Of a DNA stretch of 64,000 nucleotides, positions 9,182 through 19,446 are shown piece after piece. Under the pieces are notes generated by a model. The model worked only from the letters and a program-made list of their open reading frames with translations, ran no database searches and was not told the origin of the DNA. Both the position numbers and the translations under genes were made by a program. Numbering within the stretch: the stretch's first letter is position 1; every line of letters begins with the position of its first letter. The DNA comes from Paraglaciecola sp. L1A13 (lineage in GTDB: Bacteria > Pseudomonadota > Gammaproteobacteria > Enterobacterales > Alteromonadaceae). The DNA lies in contig NZ_CP047024.1 of the NCBI RefSeq assembly GCF_009796745.1, positions 682,001 through 746,000 of the forward strand, given 5' to 3'.

Positions 9182-9574
9182 ATGGCAGATACTCAATACT
9201 ACGGCACAGGTCGCCGCAAAAGCTCTACCGCTCGTGTTTTTCTTCGCGCTGGTAGCGGTAACATCGTTGTTAACAAACGTCCTCTAGATGAATTCTTTGG
9301 CCGTGAAACAGCACGAATGATTGTTCGTCAACCACTTGAATTGGTTGAGATGACTGAAAAATTCGATCTATACGTCACAGTTGCTGGCGGCGGAATTAGC
9401 GGCCAAGCTGGCGCGATTCGTCACGGTATTACACGTGCATTGATGGAATTTGATGAGACTCTTCGTCCTTCTTTACGTAAAGCTGGTTTCGTAACCCGTG
9501 ATGCACGTAAAGTTGAGCGTAAGAAAGTGGGTCTACACAAAGCGCGTAAGCGTCCACAATTCTCAAAACGTTAA
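9182..9574 (+). CDS. rpsI: 30S ribosomal protein S9
   Basis: S9 binds 16S rRNA in the small-subunit head, and its C-terminal tail reaches the P-site tRNA. The 130-residue product is full length and shows the family hallmarks [15 protein letters not shown], the glycine-rich [15 protein letters not shown] motif, and the basic C-terminal end with [17 protein letters not shown]. The final arginine contacts tRNA in known structures. A strong terminator follows 17 bp after the stop. Confidence 0.99.
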   Translation: MADTQYYGTGRRKSSTARVFLRAGSGNIVVNKRPLDEFFGRETARMIVRQPLELVEMTEKFDLYVTVAGGGISGQAGAIRHGITRALMEFDETLRPSLRKAGFVTRDARKVERKKVGLHKARKRPQFSKR

Positions 9575-9591
9575 TCGTTTTTACGAATTCG

Positions 9592-9619
9592 AAACCCGGC
9601 TATTTGCCGGGTTTTTTTT
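9592..9619 (+). terminator. Intrinsic terminator of rplM-rpsI
   Basis: ACCCGGC (9594-9600) pairs with GCCGGGT (9606-9612) around TATTT, and a run of eight T residues follows. This is a classic Rho-independent terminator. Confidence 0.93.
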
Positions 9620-9828
9620 GGCTGTTATTTGGTCAAAAAGCCGTCTTGTTTGGATTTCCAGCTTAAGTCTCGGTATTTCTTCGTTTTATTGACGAATTCC
9701 TTGTATTTATTGTGGGTTTTCTTTTATCATTTTCGGTTAAAGATAAAACTATAACTTCTTTTGGTGCGTATGCTTAATATGCGCTGTTAAAAGAAGCTTG
9801 AGCAAATTCAACCCTCGGAGATTATTGG

Positions 9829-10461
9829 ATGAGCAATGTATCATTAGATGCGAATGATTCGTCTGTTGCCGAAGGCCAACCACAAGATAATAACCGGCGT
9901 CGATTTTTGACTGTCGCGACGTCTGTTGTGGGTGGTGTCGGTGTAGTAGGTGTCGCAATTCCTTTCATAGGTTCATGGAACCCAAGTGTGAAAGCGAGAG
10001 CTGCAGGTGCTGATGTAGAAGCAGATATTAGTAAAATTGAACCTGGACAACTTATTCGCGTTGTTTGGCGCAGTAAGCCAGTTTGGATCACCAGACGTAC
10101 ACCAGAGTTGCTTGAATCATTGACAAAAATTGATGATTTGTTGAAGGATCCTAACTCTGAAGAGGATCAGCAACCTGAGTTTGCACGTAATGAATATCGC
10201 TCGCTTAAAGCAGAATACTCCGTCTTGGTTGGTATTTGTACTCACCTAGGCTGCTCTCCTCAACATCTTAAAGATGGCGCATTCGAAGAATACGTTGAAG
10301 GTGTACCTGAAGGCTTTCATTGTCCATGTCATGGTTCTAAGTTTGATATGGCTGGTCGTGTATTTAATAACGTTCCTGCACCACTCAACTTGGTTGTTCC
10401 TCCGTATATGTATTTGGATGACAACACCATTTTGATTGGTTCCGAAGAAGGAGCGGCATAA
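9829..10461 (+). CDS. petA: Ubiquinol-cytochrome c reductase, Rieske iron-sulfur subunit
   Basis: This is the [2Fe-2S] subunit of cytochrome bc1, which oxidises ubiquinol at the Qo site. The 210-residue product has an N-terminal Tat-type anchor (NRRRFLTVAT followed by a glycine/valine-rich membrane helix) and the two Rieske cluster motifs CTHLGC and CPCHGSKFD, each with one Cys and one His ligand. The ATG at 9829 follows CGGAG. petB starts one base after the stop, so the three subunits are made from one transcript. Confidence 0.97.
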   Translation: MSNVSLDANDSSVAEGQPQDNNRRRFLTVATSVVGGVGVVGVAIPFIGSWNPSVKARAAGADVEADISKIEPGQLIRVVWRSKPVWITRRTPELLESLTKIDDLLKDPNSEEDQQPEFARNEYRSLKAEYSVLVGICTHLGCSPQHLKDGAFEEYVEGVPEGFHCPCHGSKFDMAGRVFNNVPAPLNLVVPPYMYLDDNTILIGSEEGAA

Positions 10462-10462
10462 T

Positions 10463-11731
10463 ATGTTCAAAAATTTAATGGATTGGATTGAATACCGCTT
10501 GCCTATTATGCGTGTTGCTAACATGCATGCTGTTCAATACCCAGCTCCCCGAAACATGAACTTCTGGTATGTGTTCGGTTTTCTAGCCACTATCGTTTTA
10601 GTTAATCAAATTGTTACCGGTATCTGGTTGACTATGAGCTTCGAACCATCAGCTGAACGCGCGTTTGCTTCGGTTGAGTTCATTATGCGTGATGTTGAAT
10701 ATGGCTGGATATTACGTTACATGCACAGTACTGGCGCATCAGCGTTCTTTATTGTTGTCTACTTACATATGTTCCGCGGAATGATTTACGGCTCGTATCA
10801 GAAACCACGTGAATTATTGTGGTTATTCGGTATGTTCATCTATCTGGCTCTGATGGCCGAAGCCTTTATGGGTTATGTTTTACCTTGGGGACAAATGTCC
10901 TACTGGGGTGCGCAGGTTATTGTTTCCTTATTTAGTGCAATTCCCGTTATTGGTCCTGATTTAGTGGTATGGATCCAGGGTGACTATGTCATCTCAGGTG
11001 CGACCTTGAACAGATTCTTTGCGTTACACGTTATCGCTTTACCACTTGTTATCGTTATTCTTGTGTTCCTGCATATCGTTGCACTTCACGAAGTAGGTTC
11101 TAACAACCCCGACGGTACTGACGTTAAGCGTAAGAAAGGTTCACTTAGCGAAGAAGAAAAAACCAAGTTTAAAATACACGAGTATTATACCGACAAGTAC
11201 GACATTATTGATGACATCGTGCCGTTCTTCCCGCATATAGTACTGAAAGATTTGGTTGCCTTTAGCCTCTTCTTGATCGCATTTTGTTATGTCATGTTCT
11301 TTAACCCAGGCATGGGCGGGTACTTCCTAGAGCATCCTAACTTTGAAATTGCGAATGGACTTAAAACGCCTGAACATATCTTCCCTGTTTGGTACTTCAC
11401 GCCTTTCTATGCAATTTTGAAAGCCGTACCGCACAAATTGGGCGGTGTTATTTGCATGTTCGCCGCAATTGTAGCGTTAGCACTTCTGCCTTGGATTGAC
11501 AGAGGACGCGTAAAATCATGGCGTTATCGTTGTGGTTTACACACTTGGAATCTCATTATTTTTGCTGGTGTATTTATCTTCCTAGGTTATTTAGGCGGTA
11601 CCCCACAAGAAGCTTGGAAGATTATTGCTTCGCAAATTTTGACCATAATGTATTTTGGTTTCTTCTTCTTACTGTGGATTTACAGCAAGAATGAGAAAAC
11701 TAAGCCAGTCCCAGCGAGGATTACAGGATGA
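10463..11731 (+). CDS. petB: Ubiquinol-cytochrome c reductase, cytochrome b subunit
   Basis: Cytochrome b carries the two b-type hemes of complex III. The 422-residue product has the expected 8 to 9 membrane helices, with heme-ligand histidines in YLHMFRGM and in ALHVIALP / HIVALHEVGSNNP. A PVWYFTPFYA segment, the family's PEWYF-like motif, contains the Qo-site region; here the Glu is replaced by Val, a common variation class. I chose ATG at 10463, one base after the petA stop and preceded by GAAGAAGGAG; an earlier in-frame TTG at 10436 lies inside petA. The last 4 bases overlap petC. Confidence 0.96.
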   Translation: MFKNLMDWIEYRLPIMRVANMHAVQYPAPRNMNFWYVFGFLATIVLVNQIVTGIWLTMSFEPSAERAFASVEFIMRDVEYGWILRYMHSTGASAFFIVVYLHMFRGMIYGSYQKPRELLWLFGMFIYLALMAEAFMGYVLPWGQMSYWGAQVIVSLFSAIPVIGPDLVVWIQGDYVISGATLNRFFALHVIALPLVIVILVFLHIVALHEVGSNNPDGTDVKRKKGSLSEEEKTKFKIHEYYTDKYDIIDDIVPFFPHIVLKDLVAFSLFLIAFCYVMFFNPGMGGYFLEHPNFEIANGLKTPEHIFPVWYFTPFYAILKAVPHKLGGVICMFAAIVALALLPWIDRGRVKSWRYRCGLHTWNLIIFAGVFIFLGYLGGTPQEAWKIIASQILTIMYFGFFFLLWIYSKNEKTKPVPARITG

Positions 11732-12462
11732 AGAAGTTAATACTCGTTTTAGCCTTTTTACTACCCAATGCAGTATTTGCTGCAGGTGGCGGTGTACACC
11801 TAGACACTGCCAATTATGATTTAACGGATAAAGCTTCGTTGCAAAACGGTGCTAAGTTATTTCAGAATTATTGCTTAGGTTGTCACCAAATGCAGTACCA
11901 ACGTTATCAGCGTGCGTTCGAAGACTTGGGTATTCCGGCGGAGATAGGTCAGGAGAACTTGCAGTTCACCGGCGAAAAAGTTGGCGATTATATTAAAAAT
12001 GGTATGCCTGCTGATTCTGCTGCAAAGTGGTTCGGAGCGCCGCCACCAGATTTAACTTTGGTTGCCCGTGTCCGTGGTGCTGACTGGCTATATACCTATT
12101 TGCGCACATTTTATGTTGATGAAAGTCGTCCATTTGGTGTGAACAATTTAGTTTTTCCAGAAGTGGGTATGCCCCATGTGTTGCAAGAGTTACAAGGTAT
12201 CCCTACCAAAACAACTGAAGAACATATGGTTGACGGTGAAATGGTTGAGCGCTACGTCGGTATAAAGTCTGACGGTTCAGGCGTACTCAGTCCTGAAGAA
12301 TATGATTCAGCGGTATTAGACCTAGTAAACTATTTAGTTTATACCGGCGAGCCATCACGTTTAGAGTCTGAAAGTATAGGCCGCTGGGTGATCATCTTCT
12401 TATTGGTATTCTTTGTGCTTATTTATTTACTCAAGAAAGAATATTGGAGAGATGTGCATTAA
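11728..12462 (+). CDS. petC: Ubiquinol-cytochrome c reductase, cytochrome c1 subunit
   Basis: Cytochrome c1 accepts electrons from the Rieske protein and passes them to soluble cytochrome c. The 244-residue product has a cleavable signal peptide (KKLILVLAFLLPNAVFAA), a covalent heme motif CLGCH, a likely Met axial ligand near GMPHVLQ, and one C-terminal membrane anchor (WVIIFLLVFFVLIYLL) followed by basic residues. Its ATGA start overlaps the petB stop by 4 bases. A GC-rich terminator lies at 12498-12516. Confidence 0.96.
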   Translation: MKKLILVLAFLLPNAVFAAGGGVHLDTANYDLTDKASLQNGAKLFQNYCLGCHQMQYQRYQRAFEDLGIPAEIGQENLQFTGEKVGDYIKNGMPADSAAKWFGAPPPDLTLVARVRGADWLYTYLRTFYVDESRPFGVNNLVFPEVGMPHVLQELQGIPTKTTEEHMVDGEMVERYVGIKSDGSGVLSPEEYDSAVLDLVNYLVYTGEPSRLESESIGRWVIIFLLVFFVLIYLLKKEYWRDVH

Positions 12463-12497
12463 TTCAACAAAAGTTAATGTATAATCCGCAAAATTTT

Positions 12498-12516
12498 AAG
12501 GGGCCCTGCGCCCCTT
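12498..12516 (+). terminator. Terminator of petABC
   Basis: AAGGGGC (12498-12504) pairs with GCCCCTT (12510-12516) around a 5-nt loop, followed by a short interrupted T stretch (TCTC). Confidence 0.65.
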
Positions 12517-12643
12517 TCTCATCATTGGTAGATTAATTTACCGTTTTGCTGTTAATGCCGCCTTATTTGCGTAGTAAAGACAGTAATAATTGAATTTTTG
12601 CTCGTTAACAGCGAATAAAAATTTGAATTTAGGAGGAAGCTTA

Positions 12644-13276
12644 ATGGCTGTAGCCACAAATAAACGTTCTATTATGACGTTGTTCTCAGACACTATCGAT
12701 ATTTATAGTCATCAGGTGCGTATCGTACTGGCTGAAAAAGGTGTTGGAGTAGAAATCAGCTATATCGAGAAAAACAACCTGTCGGAAGATCTTATCGACT
12801 TGAATCCTTATGGCACAGTGCCAACCTTGGTTGACAGAGAATTAGTGCTCTATAATTCTCATATTATCATGGAATATTTGGACGAACGTTTTCCTCACCC
12901 TCCCTTGATGCCAGTTTATCCTGTGTCTCGTGGTCAAAGCCGCCTGACGATGCATCGCATCCAAAATGATTGGTACAAGTTAGCTGAGCAAGTCTTAGAA
13001 GGTAAAGGCGATGTGGCTACTGCGCGTAATGAATTACGTGAAGCACTACTTAGCTTAGCCCCGTTGTTCGCTGAAACGCCTTTCTTTATGAGTGAAGAAT
13101 TTAGCTTGGTTGACTGTTACTTAGCTCCACTATTATGGCGTTTACCGTCACTTGGTATCGAGCTAACAGGTAACGGTGCAAAAGACGTACGTGGTTATAT
13201 GAATCGAATTTTCGAAAGAAGTTCGTTCAAGGCATCATTGACTGACCAAGAACGTGAAATTCATAACCCTCTATAG
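12644..13276 (+). CDS. sspA: Stringent starvation protein A
   Basis: SspA is a GST-fold protein that binds RNA polymerase and alters transcription during starvation and acid stress. The 210-residue product has the thioredoxin-like N-terminal half (MTLFSDTIDIYSHQVRIVLAEKG, without the catalytic GST cysteine or serine) and the helical C-terminal half (FSLVDCYLAPLLWRLP). I chose ATG at 12644, which has a perfect AGGAGG 7 bp upstream; an earlier in-frame TTG at 12590 has no ribosome site. sspB follows directly. Confidence 0.95.
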   Translation: MAVATNKRSIMTLFSDTIDIYSHQVRIVLAEKGVGVEISYIEKNNLSEDLIDLNPYGTVPTLVDRELVLYNSHIIMEYLDERFPHPPLMPVYPVSRGQSRLTMHRIQNDWYKLAEQVLEGKGDVATARNELREALLSLAPLFAETPFFMSEEFSLVDCYLAPLLWRLPSLGIELTGNGAKDVRGYMNRIFERSSFKASLTDQEREIHNPL

Positions 13277-13290
13277 TGGGAAATGACAAT

Positions 13291-13716
13291 ATGACATCAA
13301 ATCAACCTTATTTACTTCGTGCATTCTACGAATGGATTGTAGATAACAATCTAACGCCTTATTTAGTGGTTGATGCTCATGTTCAAGGTACGTTAGTGCC
13401 TCAAGAACATGTCCGTGACGGACAGATAGTGCTTAATGTTTCTCCTTCGTCATGTGGCAAACTATTGCTTGGCAATGATGAGATTACCTTTGATGCGCGT
13501 TTTGGCGGTGTGCCCCGCAACATTGTCGTGCCGTGTAAAGCGGTATTAGCTATCTACGCCAAAGAAAATGGTGCAGGTACAGTGTTCACTCCTGAAGATG
13601 ATTTCGAAGGTGATGGCAGTGATTTAACCCCGAGCCCAGTGCAGTCATCAGATAAACCTGATAGTGCTTCAGCTCCAAGTAAAAAAGGTAAGCCTAATTT
13701 AACTATCGTTAAGTAG
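13291..13716 (+). CDS. sspB: ClpXP protease specificity-enhancing factor SspB
   Basis: SspB delivers ssrA-tagged proteins to the ClpXP protease. The 141-residue product begins with the SspB core (YLLRAFYEWIVDNNLTPYLVVDA), contains the substrate-binding groove region (NVSPSSCGKLLLGNDEITFDARFGG) and ends with a flexible acidic linker and the ClpX-binding tail (KKGKPNLTIVK). I chose ATG at 13291, with GGGA upstream; the frame opens at a GTG at 13276 that overlaps the sspA stop. A strong terminator follows at 13738. Confidence 0.95.
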   Translation: MTSNQPYLLRAFYEWIVDNNLTPYLVVDAHVQGTLVPQEHVRDGQIVLNVSPSSCGKLLLGNDEITFDARFGGVPRNIVVPCKAVLAIYAKENGAGTVFTPEDDFEGDGSDLTPSPVQSSDKPDSASAPSKKGKPNLTIVK

Positions 13717-13737
13717 GCAGTCACTTGAATTAAAAAT

Positions 13738-13760
13738 AGGTGCCTAATGGCACCTTTTTT
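13738..13760 (+). terminator. Intrinsic terminator of sspA-sspB
   Basis: AGGTGCC (13738-13744) pairs with GGCACCT (13749-13755) around TAAT, followed by six T residues. Confidence 0.92.
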
Positions 13761-14243
13761 ATGTCTGCTATTTATCTTGTCTCTTTATATGCCGCGCTAA
13801 ATTGGTTAACGGTAAAATGCTAACGTGTTGCATCTTTACGTAATAGACCCATTAAAAATAAGCGCTTATTTACTAAGCAGCCATTGGCGGATAAGAATGA
13901 GTGGGGCGCAATTATCAGACCGAACAACAAATCATAAGATATACATACTAAACATCCGCTAGGCGCGTCTGTATAGTTCGCTAAGCCAAAAAAAGGTTTC
14001 TCTTGTCTAAATGTTACAGCCAGAAATTGTAGCTCGTGCGTGATTTACGCAGCGTTATTGGAGGTGTGCCAGTAAGTGTCTTGATAGGGCTCGTTGAGGA
14101 AGGTTTTTAGTGGCTTTTAAAGCTTTAGCAAATACTTGATCGGTAAACCGGTACTGTGGATCGCGGGAAATAGTAGTATCGCGTTTACTACTTCAATATC
14201 GCGCCGCCTGACTAATCAAGCGGCGTGTTGATTACCTAGAATA
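13761..14243. other. Gene-free stretch between convergent sspB and dolP
   Basis: About 480 bp with no credible reading frame on either strand. It contains a perfect 16-bp palindrome at 13856-13871 (AAATAAGCGCTTATTT) and a 7-bp hairpin at 14172-14192 (AGTAGTA/TACTACT), which could help to end the minus-strand dolP transcript. No RNA gene was recognised. Confidence 0.5.
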
Positions 14244-14822
14244 TTACAAATACTCAAACGCCTTAATGACTTGTTTTACGCCGTCAATATTGCGCGCCAC
14301 CGTTGCTGCAATTTCGGCTTCTTTCGTACTGACAAGACCCATCAAAAAGACTTCTGAGTTCTCAACCGCAACATGGATGTGAAAGCCATCAATGCGTTTA
14401 TCCGAAATTAAATTTGCTTTGATTTTTGAGGTTAGCCAAACATCATGTGTTGTTGTACTGGCTGAAACCGGAGGTCCTAAACGTACTTGGTTATGTAATT
14501 TCTCAATATTTCTAACAGATGTCGCTGCTTCTTGCGCTTGGCGAATCAGTGCTTCAGTCGGGGCTTGCCCAACTAAAAGTACCGAGCCATTAAAAACGTG
14601 CACATGAATGTTAGCTTGTTTGTCAATGCCTGCATTTTCTGATAAAGCGATAGAAATGCGGCTAGAAACGGTTTTATCATCAAGTTGAGTGCCTAACGAT
14701 CTGCGATCGTGAGCGGCTGACGCAGCCCCTACACCGGCACCAACCACCAAGGCAGCACAGCCTTGTAATAAGCTTAACGTTAGTAGCGCCCCTATGAGTA
14801 ATTTGGGTTTGAAATTTAACAC
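14244..14822 (-). CDS. dolP: BON-domain outer-membrane lipoprotein DolP (YraP family)
   Basis: DolP is an outer-membrane lipoprotein with two BON domains that bind anionic phospholipids and support outer-membrane integrity. The 192-residue product has a lipoprotein signal ending in LLQGC, then a first BON domain (NIHVHVFNGSVLLVGQAP) and a second one (HIHVAVENSEVFLMGLVS). I chose GTG at 14822 because AGGAG lies 7 bp upstream (14830-14834) and starts 4 bp after the diaA stop; an ATG at 14861 would overlap diaA by 35 bp and has no better site. It is the last gene of lpoA-yraN-diaA-dolP. Confidence 0.92.
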   Translation of the reverse strand: MLNFKPKLLIGALLTLSLLQGCAALVVGAGVGAASAAHDRRSLGTQLDDKTVSSRISIALSENAGIDKQANIHVHVFNGSVLLVGQAPTEALIRQAQEAATSVRNIEKLHNQVRLGPPVSASTTTHDVWLTSKIKANLISDKRIDGFHIHVAVENSEVFLMGLVSTKEAEIAATVARNIDGVKQVIKAFEYL

Positions 14823-14826
14823 TGAA

Positions 14827-15420
<594 letters not shown>

Positions 15421-15450
15421 TCATGCTCCAATACGCGGTAGTCGTTGTTT

Positions 15451-15825
15451 TTATACATACTTTAACCAACTAATTCTGTCACTGTTGTTACTTAATACAT
15501 CTATACCGACTATATCAATTCTATGGGCGATTAACGAAGGATTAAGCTGATTGTCTAACATATAGTGTTGAATTGCGGATTCAAATTTGCGTCGCTTGTG
15601 CGAATGAAAGAATTCCACAGCATTACCAAATTGCTGTCCGCTGCGATATTTAACTTCTACAAACACTAATTCTTGACCATCTCGCATTATGATATCAATT
15701 TCACCACTGCGACATCGGTAATTTTGCGTAATTAACTCAAGACCCTGTTGTTTCAGATACGCTAAGGCACGTGCTTCACCTAGCGCACCTTTGGTTAAAG
15801 AGCGTAATGGATTATTCCATGGCAA
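15451..15825 (-). CDS. yraN: YraN family (UPF0102) endonuclease-like protein
   Basis: A 124-residue protein of the UPF0102 family, which has a restriction-endonuclease-like fold predicted from the pattern [21 protein letters not shown] (D, E-x-K catalytic triad all present). The biological role is not established; it is almost always beside lpoA and diaA. The start at 15825 overlaps the end of lpoA by 14 bp, so the genes are tightly coupled. Confidence 0.92.
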   Translation of the reverse strand: MPWNNPLRSLTKGALGEARALAYLKQQGLELITQNYRCRSGEIDIIMRDGQELVFVEVKYRSGQQFGNAVEFFHSHKRRKFESAIQHYMLDNQLNPSLIAHRIDIVGIDVLSNNSDRISWLKYV

Positions 15826-17812
15826 AAGGAGTTACTCGGTCTTGTTGTACCTTGGCCCATTGTAAAACGCGGTGGACTTCACCGTCGCTGCTAATGCTTA
15901 GCTCACCACTTAAGCCTGGTACAGACGTTATGGGTAACAGCTTCAAGTGCCTTAGTTTAGGTATTAAGTTGTAAGCGTCATAGCCAAGCGCGAACAGACG
16001 TAACAAACTATCCTGACTTTGAGGCCATAGTGTTCCGACTTCATTTGCCAGCTCTAGCCAAGGGTTATTGGGCATCATCCAAGGCATGTCGATAAACGTT
16101 AGGTTACGTAAATCTCGAATACTATTTTTGTTTAAATCTAAGGTATAACTCCTCGAAGACGCGAAAACCGATATTTCACGGGCGGCAAAAGGACTTAAGC
16201 TTGATTCTATTATGGGGCTAAGCAACTCCGTTTGCTCTGGATTGGCGAAAAGTATGATGGCATCTACGTCACGACGGTTACGCTCAACAGCATATACCTC
16301 GCTAGTTGTAAGTAATTCTATTTGCTTAACACGCTGACGACTTTGGGCAACATCCAATAACTCAGAGACCAATTTACGCATGCTTTTGCTATCAGTGAAG
16401 GTACCGGTAGCGGGAGCTACATAATCTTTTTGTCGTTGGTGGACCCGCCATTGTTCAATGAAGGCTTCAGCCATGCGTTGGGTTGTACTGGTATCGGCTG
16501 ACAAAACGACTGGATGACGAAGCCCAGAGTCATAAATATGTTTGGCTAATTGGATTGCTTCATCTTCAGGCGCTAAAGAAAAGTAAAATATTTCGGGGCG
16601 AGAGTTTTGTGTTTTATCATCAGAAATTACAGCATCTGATTCTATTTCAGACTGAGCTACGTTTGCTTTTTCTGTTATCAAATGATTAGCGTCAGCAAAT
16701 GTTGCAGTTGCGGTAGTGTCACTAGCAATAACTAAATCGATTCTGTTCAATGCCAGTATGGACTTGTTCGCGGGCAACAATGTAATCAGTTCGGCAATTT
16801 TTTCTTTTAATAACGGGCCAACAATCACGTCATAATCTGCGACCAAGCCATTTAACTCTTGCGGTGTTTTGAGTGCTGAATCAAAAAATCGCAATTCAAT
16901 GTTTGGTATAGATGTGCCATTAGTTTTGAGCGATGAGTTATTGAGCTGGGCCAAGTATGCTGCGACGATTCCGTCTTTAATGGCATTACCTTGACTGCCG
17001 AGACGTCCCGTTAAAGGAAGTAACACCGCCACGCGTTTTGCAATGATTGGCGCTTTACTCATGGCAGTAATAAGTGTTTCTGGTAATGCTTGAGATAGTG
17101 GGTGATAAACATGCTTGCTTTGCCATTGGCTTACACTACGCTGCAACATATCAGGCTCTAAACCTTGTTGTTGTACTATATCCTTAAGATCAAGCCAAGA
17201 TCGAAGCCTAGGTTCATCGATAATTGCTTGTTGAGCTTGCTTTGCGTTTAGATTGCCTAAGGCACGCCATAAGCGAAGGCTATTCTCATTGTTCAAATTA
17301 CCCGCTGCTAATAAGTTTTTACTTGCTTCTAGCCATGCTTGTTGATGCTCATCGATATGGGCTTGAACCGCACGAATACGTGCTTGTTCAGTGAAATCAT
17401 TTGGTAATTTTTCAAGTAATTTTTGGGCGTGTAATAAGGCTGGGCTTGGCAGTTGCACATAACATTCAGCGAGTAATAATTGAGCCTGGGCCTGATTCTC
17501 TGGGTGGATCAATTCAGGCGTTAGAATATTAAGCAGTTTAATACTGGCATTGCAGTTTTGTTCTTGTTGCAGTTTACTTGCCGCTAACAACAACAAATCG
17601 TTGCGCTCAGTGGTATCACCATCTTGTGCAAACTTACGTTGAGCTTGGTTTAGGTAATATTGACTGCTAAGCTCTCGGTCTGGCTGCACTACCTTGATAT
17701 CTGGACGTTTTACCGTGTTTTTTTTGTTCGGTGCATCTGCACATGAAGCCATAAAAACGACTAGGCTAACAACCACTACCGACCTGATTAATTTCATTAA
17801 AGGTGCACTCAC
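15812..17812 (-). CDS. lpoA: Penicillin-binding protein activator LpoA
   Basis: LpoA is an outer-membrane lipoprotein that reaches through the periplasm to activate PBP1a during peptidoglycan synthesis. The product has a lipoprotein signal ending in VFMASC, an N-terminal helical TPR-like domain (about residues 50-250) and a C-terminal periplasmic-binding-protein-like domain (from [20 protein letters not shown]). The frame opens with GTG at 17812 (666 residues); an ATG at 17797 would place the lysine-arginine signal start directly at the N-terminus and is equally likely. It heads the lpoA-yraN-diaA-dolP operon, divergent from rsmI, the usual arrangement. Confidence 0.93.
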   Translation of the reverse strand: MSAPLMKLIRSVVVVSLVVFMASCADAPNKKNTVKRPDIKVVQPDRELSSQYYLNQAQRKFAQDGDTTERNDLLLLAASKLQQEQNCNASIKLLNILTPELIHPENQAQAQLLLAECYVQLPSPALLHAQKLLEKLPNDFTEQARIRAVQAHIDEHQQAWLEASKNLLAAGNLNNENSLRLWRALGNLNAKQAQQAIIDEPRLRSWLDLKDIVQQQGLEPDMLQRSVSQWQSKHVYHPLSQALPETLITAMSKAPIIAKRVAVLLPLTGRLGSQGNAIKDGIVAAYLAQLNNSSLKTNGTSIPNIELRFFDSALKTPQELNGLVADYDVIVGPLLKEKIAELITLLPANKSILALNRIDLVIASDTTATATFADANHLITEKANVAQSEIESDAVISDDKTQNSRPEIFYFSLAPEDEAIQLAKHIYDSGLRHPVVLSADTSTTQRMAEAFIEQWRVHQRQKDYVAPATGTFTDSKSMRKLVSELLDVAQSRQRVKQIELLTTSEVYAVERNRRDVDAIILFANPEQTELLSPIIESSLSPFAAREISVFASSRSYTLDLNKNSIRDLRNLTFIDMPWMMPNNPWLELANEVGTLWPQSQDSLLRLFALGYDAYNLIPKLRHLKLLPITSVPGLSGELSISSDGEVHRVLQWAKVQQDRVTPFAME

Positions 17813-17912
17813 TTAACATCTTGATAATTCGCCCGTTAGTTTATACCAACGCTGACAAATATCTACCTGCTGGCGGGATGCTGTAATGGGAAGTTACAAG
17901 GTAAAATAGCGA

Positions 17913-17918
17913 TATAAT
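17913..17918 (+). promoter_or_regulatory. -10 element before rsmI
   Basis: TATAAT at 17913-17918, about 20 bp before the GTG start of rsmI, without a convincing -35. The transcript would have a very short leader. Confidence 0.35.
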
Positions 17919-17937
17919 TGTTAAAAGGCGTTTCATA

Positions 17938-18789
17938 GTGGCAAATTCTGGAAAATTGTTCATCGTTCCTACCCCAATTGGAAATTTAGAAGATATTACT
18001 CTGCGGGGAATTAGAGTATTAAATGAGGTGGACTTAATTGCCGCTGAAGATACCCGTCACAGCCAAAAACTGCTGCAACACTTTGATATTAAGACCCGTC
18101 TTATCTCGTTACATGATCATAATGAAACTCAGCGAGCCGTGCAATTAATCGAAAAGTTGCATCAAGGCATGAATATCGCATTGATCTCAGACGCCGGTAC
18201 TCCTCTGATTAGTGACCCTGGTTATGGGTTGGTGAATCAATGCCGCGCCAATGCGGTAGAGGTGATACCTTTACCTGGGGCGTGCGCCGCGATAACGGCT
18301 TTAAGTGGAGCGGGGTTGGCGACTGACCGTTTTCGCTTTGAAGGTTTTTTGCCTGCGAAGCAGCTCGCCAAAACCCAAGCGTTAGAGACCTTAGCGCGCG
18401 AAACAGCGACCAGTGTATTCTATGAATCTCCGCGCAGAATAGCCGATACAGTGCAAGCGGTAGTTAATGTGCTAGGCGGTGAGCGTAAAGTGGTAGTGGC
18501 CAAAGAACTGAGCAAAACCTTTGAAACGTTTTACTCGGGTACAGCAGATGAAGCGCTTGAATGGTTACATGCTGATTCGAATCACCAGCGAGGAGAATTT
18601 GTGTTGATGATTGCGGGCCACAAAACCGATGTTAATGAAATTCCTGAAGAAGCATTGAAGTTGCTTAAATTATTGATGGGGGAACTGCCGCCTAAAAAAG
18701 CTGCCGGTATTGTCGCCCAACAATATGGATTGAAGAAAAATACCTTATATCAGATGGGGCTTGGGTTTAGCGAAGCTAAAGCAGATTGA
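17938..18789 (+). CDS. rsmI: 16S rRNA (cytidine(1402)-2'-O)-methyltransferase RsmI
   Basis: RsmI methylates the ribose of C1402 in the decoding centre of 16S rRNA, using SAM. The 283-residue product has the tetrapyrrole-methylase fold motifs: VPTPIGNLEDITLRG at the N-terminus, AAEDTRHSQKLL, SDAGTPLISDPGY and YESPRRI. The start is GTG at 17938. It is divergent from lpoA, as in E. coli (formerly yraL). Confidence 0.97.
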   Translation: MANSGKLFIVPTPIGNLEDITLRGIRVLNEVDLIAAEDTRHSQKLLQHFDIKTRLISLHDHNETQRAVQLIEKLHQGMNIALISDAGTPLISDPGYGLVNQCRANAVEVIPLPGACAAITALSGAGLATDRFRFEGFLPAKQLAKTQALETLARETATSVFYESPRRIADTVQAVVNVLGGERKVVVAKELSKTFETFYSGTADEALEWLHADSNHQRGEFVLMIAGHKTDVNEIPEEALKLLKLLMGELPPKKAAGIVAQQYGLKKNTLYQMGLGFSEAKAD

Positions 18790-18802
18790 TGTTAAGTTAC
18801 GG

Positions 18803-18818
18803 GGTGGTATAAACCACC
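18803..18818 (+). terminator. Short hairpin after rsmI
   Basis: GGTGGT (18803-18808) pairs with ACCACC (18813-18818) around ATAA. Only two T residues follow, so it may act as a weak attenuator between rsmI and the exonuclease gene. Confidence 0.3.
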
Positions 18819-18835
18819 TTCGAAAAGGGAGTTGA

Positions 18836-19348
18836 ATGTTAGTGCGCAGCAATGTGATTTCACCTATTATCCTCGACGTTGAAGCCAGCGGGTTCGGTTC
18901 TGGCAGTTATCCCATTGAAGTGGGCGTTGCACTAGACCGCGAACACCGTTTTTGCCGCCTAATTCGCCCACAACATGATTGGCTGCACTGGAGTGACGAA
19001 GCTCAGGCGCTGCACGGTATCAGTCGCTCTATGTTGATGAAAAAAGGCGTGCCGGTGCAACAAGTCTGCCTTGAACTCAATCAATTGCTGGAGCGTAAAA
19101 CCGCTTATTCAGATGGATGGGTGGTTGATAGTCCATGGTTGTCGCGCTTGTTCGAGAGTGCAGGAATAGCAATGGCATTTGAACTTAGCCAGCTCGAGCT
19201 GATTTTAAGCGAGAAACAAATGGATAGTTGGAGTGTGACTAAGTCGCGCATTTTGTCTGAAACCCAAGTACAGCGGCATCGAGCAAGTAATGATGCGGCT
19301 ATTATTCTACAGACTTACTTAGAAACACGTAGCTCATCTATTCAGTGA
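18836..19348 (+). CDS. 3'-5' exonuclease of the DEDD superfamily
   Basis: The 170-residue product shows the DEDDh exonuclease pattern: LDVEASG (Exo I Asp and Glu), LHGIS, SDGWVVDSPWL (Exo II Asp) and HRASNDA (His plus the last Asp). It is shorter than RNase T or DnaQ epsilon and has no extra domain, so the substrate (DNA or RNA 3' ends) cannot be told. The ATG at 18836 follows AAAAGGGAG. It is 46 bp downstream of rsmI and may be read from the same promoter. Confidence 0.8.
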   Translation: MLVRSNVISPIILDVEASGFGSGSYPIEVGVALDREHRFCRLIRPQHDWLHWSDEAQALHGISRSMLMKKGVPVQQVCLELNQLLERKTAYSDGWVVDSPWLSRLFESAGIAMAFELSQLELILSEKQMDSWSVTKSRILSETQVQRHRASNDAAIILQTYLETRSSSIQ

Positions 19349-19446
19349 CGTGAGGGATAACGTCGCCCAATCTCTTGGCTATTGCTGTTAAATAACCTTC
19401 TTCAAGTTAACCCCTTTAGATACCAGACACTAGGATTATCCCCCAA

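Noticed and set aside
10436..10462. Earlier TTG start of cytochrome b
   Set aside because: Lies inside petA; ATG at 10463 has a strong ribosome site and gives the normal N-terminus.
4059..13871. Matching AAGCGCTT palindromes upstream of relA (4059-4070) and after sspB (13856-13871) as sites of one regulator
   Set aside because: The same core also occurs inside coding sequence (for example near 7152 and 29772), and the second site is not upstream of a gene, so no regulon can be inferred.
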